Below are positions 57,101 to 64,000 of a DNA stretch of 64,000 bases, piece by piece. The stretch comes from Castanea sativa. Its lineage: Eukaryota > Streptophyta > Magnoliopsida > Fagales > Fagaceae. The translations under genes were made by a program, and so were the position numbers. The notes beneath the pieces are model-generated. The model did not search any database, had not been told where the DNA came from, and saw nothing but the letters and a program-made list of their open reading frames with translations. Every line of letters begins with the position of its first letter. The stretch's first letter is position 1. The DNA lies in assembly GCF_040712315.1 (NCBI RefSeq), contig NC_134013.1:12187001-12251000 (forward strand), written 5' to 3'.

Positions 57101-57623
57101 TTATCCATTATTACTCTTAGTTTGATATATATTTACAATTATATGAAAAATAAATGCTTAATAATATATAGAAATTATAAATAAAAATATATTTAAAAAT
57201 TAATTAATAGATGTGTCCTGCCCTCTTATGTCCTATTTTTTCAAAAATTGCCGTGTCGCCATGTTGTTCCAATACCCATACTCTAATACCCATACTCATA
57301 CCGCTTCTGACGGTGGGAGAATGTATCAACTTATCAAGTGCTCATTTGAATGGTCTGCTTTCAGTGTCCAAGTCTGATGGATCTGGGAGGCGGATGAAGG
57401 AAGTTGCCTGTCCTATATGCACTGTCCATTTGCAGGTCAGAATTCTTTCTTATCTAACCTTAGGAGAGTATGACACTTCATTATTATTAACTTTTTCTAA
57501 TTCAGATTCCTGATATTAGCGTAAGTTCTCTGTGGATTGTTGCAGGTCCAAGTTCCCAGCTCGGGTTCTGAGACCATTGAGTGTGGGGTTTGCCAGCATC
57601 CATTCCTTGTGAGTGCCCACTGA
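45480..57623 (+). CDS. FREE1: FREE1/FYVE1 plant ESCRT component, 10 exons, 586 aa
   Basis: Exons, all in frame: 45480-46436, 46990-47076, 47161-47292, 49332-49463, 50663-50728, 50812-50922, 56294-56386, 56657-56690, 57365-57435 and 57546-57623 (TGA). The protein starts MQQGDYGSAPYYQQYSHF and has a long Pro/Asn/Ser/Tyr-rich disordered region (about 1-215) with PTAP at 77-80, the kind of late-domain motif bound by VPS23/TSG101. A conserved FREE1 middle region follows (KFRVKLLPESLGQN, SRTLRIYPLENITRCE, KKGFGDWMNIIKPGNEEKDHW). The FYVE zinc finger spans 436-495 with all signatures (WVPD, RKHHCR, RVCD) and eight Cys/His ligands. A helical tail ends with two CxxC pairs (CPIC, CGVC). FREE1 binds PI3P and ubiquitin, acts with ESCRT-I in multivesicular-body and vacuole formation, and is plant-specific and essential. 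Length matches the family (about 600). Confidence 0.96.
45935..45952 (+). repeat. Telomere-like (CCCTAA)3 inside FREE1 exon 1
   Basis: Three perfect CCCTAA units, followed by CCCC, encode an Asn-Pro repeat in the disordered region. A similar CCCGAA repeat (about 45539-45558) encodes another Asn-Pro run. It is best read as codon-level repetition of a low-complexity peptide and not as an interstitial telomere. Confidence 0.85.
47420..48000 (+). mobile_element. RTE-type LINE fragment in FREE1 intron 3
   Basis: Degenerate RTE polymerase C-terminal sequence reads in several broken frames: ESFRYLGSIIYKDGEIEEDV (about 47606), MKWRRH…GVLCDYRIHI, and IDEKMRESLLR near 47955. These are hallmark strings of plant RTE (BovB-like) elements. 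It has many stops and lies in the same orientation as the gene. Confidence 0.75.
49920..50480 (+). mobile_element. RTE-type LINE 3' end in FREE1 intron 4
   Basis: The stretch begins with GCTGATGATATAGG (the ADDI motif of the RT) and runs through sequence parallel to the intron-3 fragment (AATTAGAAATTTTGCGACAC, GGATCAATAATCTATAAAAA, TGGTTTGGTCATGTTCAGAG). It ends GGGACCAAGGCTTTGTTGTAG, the characteristic RTE terminus, followed by imperfect TTG repeats in place of poly-A. It has lost reading frame. Confidence 0.75.
51404..52389. mobile_element. Possible hAT-like element in FREE1 intron 6
   Basis: The ends TAGGGCAGC and TAGGGTTGT (right complement) are inverted. The flanks GTATACAT and GCATACAC agree at six of eight positions, as a degraded 8-bp duplication would. 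Both subterminal regions contain CAGTTTGGT/ACTGGTTT-type words in inverted orientation. A GA microsatellite lies inside. No transposase. Confidence 0.35.
51701..51748. repeat. (AG)n microsatellite
   Basis: About 24 uninterrupted AG units within FREE1 intron 6. Confidence 0.97.
52498..52921. mobile_element. PIF/Harbinger-type MITE in FREE1 intron 6
   Basis: 424 bp flanked by TAA (52495-52497 and 52922-52924). The ends are GGCTTTGTTTGGTATTGG and GTGCGTTTAGCATAG (right complement). The interior is purine-rich on the left and pyrimidine-rich on the right. No ORF of note. Confidence 0.55.
52976..53175. mobile_element. Small PIF/Harbinger MITE in FREE1 intron 6
   Basis: 200 bp flanked by TAA (52973-52975 and 53176-53178) with ends GGGTCTATTTGGGATC and GTGTACGTTTGGCATG (right complement). 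The body contains ATAGTACAGTGGGATCTATG and GTGTAGTGGGACCCATGAAT. Same family as 14035-14225 (inverted) and 3109-3225 (partial). Confidence 0.7.
53522..54342. mobile_element. Harbinger-type MITE nested in the hairpin-ended element
   Basis: 821 bp flanked by TTA (53519-53521 and 54343-54345). The TIRs are GAGCAACCACATCAGTCCAG and GAGCAACCACATCGGCTCAT (right complement). The uninterrupted relative at about 59838 reads across the insertion site. The interior holds a palindrome GAGCTACAGTAACCG/CGGTTACTATAGCTC (about 53649-53690), CA-rich sequence and an AG microsatellite. ORFs inside are compositional. Confidence 0.75.
54121..54153. repeat. (GA)n microsatellite
   Basis: About 16 GA units inside the nested MITE, preceded by GGAGAG-type minisatellite sequence (53900-54080). 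Confidence 0.95.
54487..56293. other. Remainder of FREE1 intron 6
   Basis: AT-rich intronic DNA. A GGCTCCGTTTGTTCTGATGAG at about 55010 looks like one end of another MITE without a clear partner. There is a C run at 55990-56002. No exon was missed here: exon 6 and exon 7 join in phase 0 with no family residues lacking. Confidence 0.5.
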
Positions 57624-59438
57624 TAACATGTGTTGAGAAAGTGCTTAAATTTCTGGGAACGATTTGGATTAGAATTGTTAATTAATTTTACTAATTGAGC
57701 TATGTTAATAATTTGGATTAGCATTTGTGTATTGTTTTTCCTTTATTTGGTTTTACACTTTGTTGACTTGATGTCAGCTGTTTCTTTTGCGGTAGTGTAT
57801 ATTCAGTTTTTTCTTGTAAGCTACATCAAGGGGGTCGTCCATGGCTTTGTGTATGAACGCAACGGTTAAATCTTCATATGAATACATGTATTATATTATG
57901 TGCTCTATTCAGTTGCGGATTCCTTTACTATCCAGCCCCTCGGCCTTGTTGCACTAGGCTCCACCTAAATGTGATTATATAAATTATTATTAAATTAATC
58001 TTTTGAAAATTCATCGTTGGATTACATATTCTATATATTTTTAATGCGTATGCTACCCAATATTCATGCAAAGTAGATGTTATTTACCAATTTTATGTGG
58101 TTACTTTTGTACTCGCCAAAAGAAGGTGATGTTCACCATTTTTCTGCTACCATTGACGAGTTCACCTTAAGGGGATGAGACAGACCTAGTTGTATCTGGG
58201 TAGGATTGAAAACTTGAGCTGAAGGCTTGGACACCATCATTATCTTCATCACTTGTTAAGGTGGCAAGTTTTAATTGGAGCAACATTATTTTTTATTTGG
58301 GTTTATCACTTTTAATTAATACATTTAGGGGGGATTTGAAAATTAGATGGCTCTATTGAAAATAATATAATGTTATAAGGCTCTTGACCATCTGGGTTTT
58401 CTTACCACTGTTAACAATTATGAAATTAGTTTTAGAAAATGTTGTTCCTATGCTTATTGGTTCAACCATAACTGCATTAAAATTGAGTTTAATGGCGGGG
58501 TTGGTTTGGACAAAAAAAATATTGTCAGGCAGTCCCAACTCCCAAGTAATTTTTAATTCGGTACTGGCTTCTGTTAGGCGTACGCTGTTTACAAAATTAC
58601 AAATGCTTCCACAAAGGGTTAGAAACTTATAAGTTAGAATAGAACCTATTAATGAGACATGTTTGGCATTTGTGCGGGAAGAGTGGTCTGGAGAGTGGAG
58701 ACTCTAGACATTGGACTCTGGAGGATTGCCAAGTGCAGGCACTGAGTGCAAAGGGTTGTGTTACACTGTTATGGGGCGTTGGGTATGTTGTAATATTACA
58801 TTACACAGTAATATTATATTATTATAATTTTAATACAATAATATAATATTAAATTGTTTAGGAAGGTGATGAAATTAAAATGATGTGATATATTTTATAA
58901 TTTTAAATTATGGTAAAAATAAAATAAACCATAAACCTTTTTTAAATCAAATTCATTTTAAATCAAGTGGCCCCCTATATATCTGTTTGGTTTGATTTGG
59001 AGGTATGCGATCCTTGGTTTGAGTTTCATCTCTCTTCATGTTTAGTTTCTTTTTAAAAAACGTTATCACTTATGAATCTTGTATAGTACTCGCTATATCT
59101 ATTTCGTACTGGCCTATGATGGACTTTAATTTCTTCAGCAAAAAGAGAAAAAAAGAACAGTCTTTCGGGTTAATTTCTGCTTCCTTCACTCTTGCTTAAT
59201 AGGAGATGGGAGTAACATTGATATCCTTTATTTCTAACAGATTATTAAATGGCCTATTATGCACAGTAAAATAGACTATTGATTTTATTTTAGTATTTTC
59301 AAGAAGTCCCATAATTCAATTGACATATATCTTGATATTTATAATAAAGACATACATGATTCAAATATTTTAGCTCTCAATTATTGTTGTTTATTTAGTT
59401 TTTTGTTTGGAAAAGTTAACCGGTGCTTAAGGAATAAA
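57624..59438. other. 3' flank of FREE1 and intergenic DNA
   Basis: No gene recognised. A TA-rich palindromic stretch (TAATATTA words) lies at 58785-58850. A minus-strand frame at 58353-58538 is open but not convincingly similar to any family. Confidence 0.5.
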
Positions 59439-59995
59439 GTTTCTCTCCAAACTAGTTTGAATAGAAACTAGACAAACTCTTCATATATATTTATATTGAG
59501 TGTAGATTTTTATTTATTTATTTTTATACAAGATAGAATTTCTACTCTAGTCTAATTTAAGTGTATATATGTGTGAAGCTCCCTCCTGGAGACTTGAATT
59601 CCAGCCCTTGCCCCCAACACCCTACAAGCATTTATACTTATGAAGTGACCACCGCATCAAGGGTGCATGGTGGTTTGAGTGTGGATTTTGAAAATCTAAT
59701 TGTTGAATTGCATGTTCTTATTATATTCTTCATATTAGCAAAAAATCAAGAAAATCAAAGATCAATTATTATTTCATCAAATAAATGTTAAATATCTACT
59801 TTTTGTGATCTAAAATTGTGTACAAAAAATAAATTCATTGATTGAATAGTAAATAATATTTGATTAGAACAAAATCTGATATGTATGAACATAAGAAACA
59901 TGAAATTCAACGGTTAAATTTTTAAAATTCATATCCAAAACAGAGATATATGAGAAATTTGAAGAGTTTCTCTCCAAATTAGTTTGGAGAGAAAC
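59439..59995. mobile_element. Hairpin-ended element, copy 2
   Basis: The left end GTTTCTCTCCAAACTAGTTT is followed by GAATAGAAAC, and the right end is a 30-bp palindrome (arms GTTTCTCTCCAAATT and AGTTTGGAGAGAAAC). The body is collinear with 53304-54486 (TTGCATGTTCTTATTATATT, TGTGATCTAAAATTGTGTA, AACATGAAATT). A SINE is inserted at 59511-59674. Both termini are palindromic, so the element's outer repeats are self-complementary as well as inverted. Confidence 0.65.
59511..59674 (-). mobile_element. Full-length tRNA-derived-type SINE
   Basis: 164 bp flanked by a 15-bp duplication with one change (TTGAGTGTAGATTTT 59496-59510 and TTGAGTGTGGATTTT 59675-59689). On the minus strand it starts ACCACCATGCACCC, has a box B-like GGAATTCAAGTCTCC, continues GCTTCACACATATATACACTT and ends in an (AAAT)n tail. 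Long duplication, internal pol III box and A-rich tail fit a SINE. Confidence 0.8.
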
Positions 59996-60188
59996 TTTGT
60001 TGTGTCTAAGGGCATTGATTTAAGATATATTTTTTTGAAAAATTATGAAAAAAATTAAATTTTTGGACAACTTTTTATACTTCCCGTAAAAATAGTCAAA
60101 ATTTTTCTATAAAAATTTATTAACAATCATTCTAAATACACACTTTTTCTCCAAAAAAAAAAAAAAAAAATCTATATATAGTATAAAT

Positions 60189-60504
60189 TGTTGTGAAATA
60201 ATAGAAATAAATAAAATAAAGTAAGAAGAAAACAAAAAAAATATATTGATAAACTCTTGTATTTGAGTGGTCATCCACAATCCTTTTGATATCTCTTAGA
60301 TGTGTATAATAACAATAAAAAAATCTCACATATATATAGAACCTTAGAATGCTTGTAGAGTGCATGTGATAATGTTGCAATAATGAGTACAATTATGAAT
60401 ATACATCTCCCCTATAGACTTTACACATTTCAAACTTTACACATCTCAAATAACCCTTTCATTGCCCAAACTTTACACATTCCAATCAGACTTTATTTCT
60501 AACA
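60189..60504 (-). repeat. 3' LTR of the minus-strand Copia element
   Basis: On the minus strand it begins TGTTAGAAATAAAGTC directly after the polypurine tract CCAAGGGGGAG (60505-60515) and ends TATTTCACAACA at 60189. A TATA-like TCTATATATATG lies at about 60330-60341. The length, 316 bp, is normal for Copia. The lower boundary is inferred from the CA end. Confidence 0.7.
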
Positions 60505-63500
60505 CTCCCCCTTGGATGACCACTTTCTAAGAATATGCCTTGTTAAAACCTTATCAAGGCAAAACCATATGGGAAAAAAAAATTGGCTAAGGAAAAAGAG
60601 TACAATATTCTTGTATAACTTCTAGTGCCTTAGGATTGCCTCATTAAAACCTTGCAAAGGAAAACCTAGTGGGAAAAAACCGTAGTGAAGGAAAAAGAGT
60701 ACAATCAGCATACATTCTTTAGAAAATTTACTTCCTCTCATAAATACATAGAACTTTCATTGTTCATTGTAAAAATATCCTTAAGTTGACGCATGCCAAT
60801 GTTGTGCACCATCTTCTTAAAACTCGTAGTTAGTAATGGCTTAGCGAACATATCGGCCAAATTATCACATGATCGTATCTACTTGACATTAATATCGCCA
60901 TTCTTCTGGAGCTCATGTGTATAAAAGGATTTTGGTGCAATATGTTTGGTTCTATCACCCTTGATACAACCTCCTCTAATTTGAGTGATACAAGCGACAT
61001 TATCTTAAATATCGTTGGACTATTTTTTATTGATGACAATCCACAATTTTCACGAATATGTTGAATTATTGATCTCAACCAAACACGTTCACGACTCGCT
61101 TCATGAATTACAATAATCTCTGCATGATTTGAGGAAGTAATAGAAATTGTTTGCTTAACAGATCTCCATAAAATAGCAGTATTTCCATAAGTAATTAAAC
61201 ATCCAGTTTGTGATCGGCCTTTGTAAGGATCAAAAATCCAACTAACTGTGGATTTTATCCACTTGGATAAAATAATCCCAAATCAGTAGTCCCACTAAGA
61301 TAATGTAATATATGCTTAATTCCATTCCAATGGCTTCGAGTTGGTGCAAAACTATACATGGCTAGTAAGTTAATTGCAAATGCTATATCAAGTCGTGTGT
61401 AATTTGCAAGATACATTAAAGCACCAATTTTACTAAGATATGGTACTTTAGGACCAAGAGTTTCTTCATCATCTTCTTGTGGTCGAAACGGATCTTTCTT
61501 GACATCAATGGACCGACCCACCATTGAAGTGCTCAAAGGATGAGCTTTATCCATGTAAAATTGCTTTAGGACTTTTTCTGTGTACGTTGATTGATGAAAA
61601 AGAATTCCATTTGGAAGATGTTCAATTTGCAGGCCAAGAAAAACTGTTCTTACCAAGATATTTCATCTCAAATTCATTCTTTAAACAATTTTCTGTTTTT
61701 ATTAACTCTTCTGGAGTCTCTACAAGATTTAAATCATCAACATATACTGCAACAATAGCAAATCCGGATTCTGATTTTTTTAAAAAGATGCATGGACAGA
61801 TTAGATTATTCTCAAATCTTTCTTTTAAAAGATATTCACTGAGGCGATTATACCACGTGTCCGGATTGCTTTAACCCATATAAGGATCTTTGTAACTTGA
61901 TAGAATACATACTTCAGGATGTACGATTATATGTTTGCATTTTATATCTTTCAAGGATTTTCAAGTAGATATCATTATCTCATGATCCATACAGATATGC
62001 TGTAACAACATCCATTAATCGCATATCCAAATTTTCTTTTGCTACCAAGCTAATAAAAAATCTGAATGTAATTGCATCCATTACAGGAGCATATGTTTCT
62101 TCATAATCAATACCATGTCTTTGCGAGAAACCTTGGGCTACAAGTCGTGCTTTGTACCTTATGATTTCATTTTCCTCATTTCGTTTACGTACAAATACCC
62201 ATTTGTATCCAACAGGCATTACACCTTCAGGTGTTCGAACTACAGGTCCAAAAACTTCACGTTTAATTAGTAAATTTAATTATGCTTGAATCACATCTTT
62301 CCACATTGGCCAATCATTTCTACGTTGACATTCATCAATGGTTTGTGGTTCATATTCATTATCATTACTACTGGTAATATCAAGGGCAACTTTATATGAA
62401 AATATGTTGTCGACAACAATTTTATTTCTATCCCATATTTCTCCTATATGTACATAATGTATCGAGATCTCGTTATTTTCACGTACCTAATCCTCTTCAG
62501 GGGATAACTCTTCAGGAGTTTTATTTTCGAGAGATTTTTGTTCATAAGTTTTCGATAGATTAATTATTTTTGTGACCTGTTTCCTGGGAATAGCCTCTTT
62601 ATAGGCTGCAACTTGTTTTTCTTGTATTTTTCGCTTTTGGGGAGTTTTCTCTTTAACACCGACAGGTCTTCCACGCTTCAAGTGTGGCTTTGATTCATTT
62701 GCTGTTGTATTAATTGATTGTCCTACAAGGAATTCAACCCGTGTTGGAGTATTAGCAGCTGGAATATGAGATTTCATTATTTTCTTATTGTCGGTGAATA
62801 CATCTGGTAATTGATTTACAATTGCTTGCAAATGAATAATCCTTTGAACTTTTAGTTCACATTGATTTTGTACAAGGATCAAGATGAGATAACTTCAAAA
62901 CATTCTCAGTAATCTCATGTCGTGCTTCAGGCAACAACTTTTCTCCCCCTAATGGTGGGAAGATTGTTTCATTAAAATGACAATCCTTAAAATGTGCTTT
63001 AAAAATATCACCAATTAGAGACTCAAGATATCTAATGATAGATGGGGAATCAAAACCCATATAAATTCCAAGTCTACGTTGAGGACCTATCTTAGTGTGT
63101 TGTGGGGGTGCAATAGGTACATATACAACACAACCAAATGTGCGCAAGTGAGAAATATCTAGTTGTTGGCCAAGTACAAGTTGCAATGGTAAGAATTTAT
63201 GATAAGCAGTCGGCCTAATGCAAACTAATGATGCAGCATGTAAAATAGCATGACCCCAAGCAGAAACTGGTAATTTTGATTTCATAAGCAAAGGTCGAGC
63301 AATAATTTGAAGTCTCTTGATAAGTGATTTAGCTAAACCATTTTGAGTATGTGTATGGGCAACAAGATGTTCGACATCAATTCCAATTGACATGCAATAG
63401 TCATCAAAAGCTTAAGATGTGAATTCACCAGCTTTATCTAAACGGATTTTCCTAATTGGATAATCAGAAAATTGTGCTCGTAACCTAATTATTTGAGCAA

Positions 63501-63566
63501 GAAGCCTAGCAAATGCAAATTTCTAGTAGAAAGTAGACATACATGTGACCATCTGGTTGATGCATT
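60505..63566 (-). pseudogene. Ty1/Copia pol (integrase, RT, RNase H), degenerate, 5' part missing
   Basis: Read on the minus strand. The integrase comes first, beginning about 63566 (ASTRWSHVCLLST, LAQIIRLRAQFSDYPIRKI, HTQNGLAKSLIKRLQIIARP, RTFGCVVYVPIAPPQ). A Lys-rich linker follows at 62487-62882 (KPHLKRGRPVGVKEKTPQKR). The RT has PVGYKWVFVRKRNEENE, YKARLVAQGFSQRHGIDYEE and catalytic YVDDLN (about 61732-61750). The RNase H/3' end has NTAILWRSVKQTISITSSNHAE and KKMVHNIGMRQLKDIF, stopping near 60743. Several stops and frameshifts, for example TGA after TAYLYGS near 61980. It is dead. Gag and the 5' LTR are not in the window. Confidence 0.92.
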
Positions 63567-64000
63567 TGTTAGGTTCTAAGACCTTAGGGACTAATGTATT
63601 AGAACTCCAATATGTAATGTGTTGGCAAACCATGATAAAAAAATTTAGTCTACGTTTAGACTTGCTCAAAGTTTGGTTTAATGTAAGTTTGGAATCGAGT
63701 AATTGTAAAAAATTTCTGTTCTATTTCTGCAAGGCTCAATCGATCGAAGAATAGACTTGATTGATCGAGAATCGTGGATCAGAAATTTTCTGTAGAATTT
63801 TAAGTCGGCCTAAACAGCAGTTCAAGCCCATTAAAGATTAGGGTTTCAGGTCTACTTCTTCTAGTATATAAAGGAAGTTCTAAGCACGTTTTTAAGAGAC
63901 TTTTTAAGAGAGAGATTAGAGTGCATCTTGTGCCTCCTTTGTAGATCTAGGGTTTTGTACCCAAAAGCTCTCTAAGATTGTTCTTTATGCTGTGTGTGTA
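63567..64000 (+). mobile_element. LTR start of another retrotransposon, cut by window end
   Basis: Copia integrase homology stops exactly where TGTTAGGTTCTAAGACC begins. The new sequence has a TATA box TATATAAA (63865-63872) followed by a transcript-leader-like region, as in an LTR read on the plus strand. The far end and the target duplication are outside the window, so a solo LTR and a complete element cannot be distinguished. Confidence 0.6.

Noticed and set aside
58353..58538. Minus-strand ORF with KLNFNAV resembling the start of LINE-type RNase H (RVT_3)
   Set aside because: Only a few residues agree, and no catalytic region or neighbouring LINE sequence supports it.

Overview
The window is nuclear DNA of a flowering plant. 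Three intron-bearing genes have GT-AG introns and close homologues in eudicots, and they are scattered among densely nested transposable elements. The small transposon families and LTR types suggest a woody core eudicot, with Fagaceae as a plausible guess from memory, not a demonstrated identification. No bacterial, organellar or CRISPR-type sequence was recognised. No tRNA or rRNA gene was recognised.

Host genes. (1) 3687-11977, + strand: a six-exon membrane-associated prostaglandin E synthase 2-like (GST/thioredoxin-fold) protein of 325 residues, whose 6-kb fourth intron holds a LINE tail and a hAT-type element. (2) 20978-21981, + strand: a two-exon BOI/BRG-type RING E3 ubiquitin ligase of 280 residues. 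(3) 45480-57623, + strand: the ten-exon FREE1 (FYVE1) gene, a plant ESCRT component of 586 residues, with RTE-LINE debris in two introns and several MITEs in a 5.4-kb intron. All splice junctions given were placed by reading-frame continuity and family similarity, with no transcript data.

Mobile DNA. 1-3.5 kb: hAT-like, PIF/Harbinger-like and long-TIR elements, a MULE-type MITE with a 10-bp target duplication, and a SINE tail. 13-19 kb: a TIR element carrying what looks like a captured coding fragment, a duplicated repeat block with Helitron-like signals, and a candidate solo LTR. 24067-28913: a structurally complete but coding-dead PIF/Harbinger element (TAA duplication, MYB/SANT-like gene plus DDE transposase) containing an odd GC-rich island. 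30310-43484: a 13-kb Tat-lineage Ty3/Gypsy retrotransposon (GTTTG duplication, gag, protease, RT, two RNase H domains, integrase). It contains three nested solo LTRs, each with its own 5-bp duplication, a 115-bp tandem repeat after pol, and a decayed antisense ORF before the 3' LTR. 53-60 kb: a hairpin-ended element family in two copies, one interrupted by a Harbinger-type MITE and one by a SINE. 60189-63566: a minus-strand Ty1/Copia element, cut in its integrase by another LTR that runs off the window edge at 64000.

The three genes are unrelated to each other in pathway (redox/lipid enzyme, ubiquitin ligase, endosomal sorting) and show no operon-like relation. The window's interest lies in its datable nesting of elements and in a few non-canonical parts of them. 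I found no convincing new multi-gene system.
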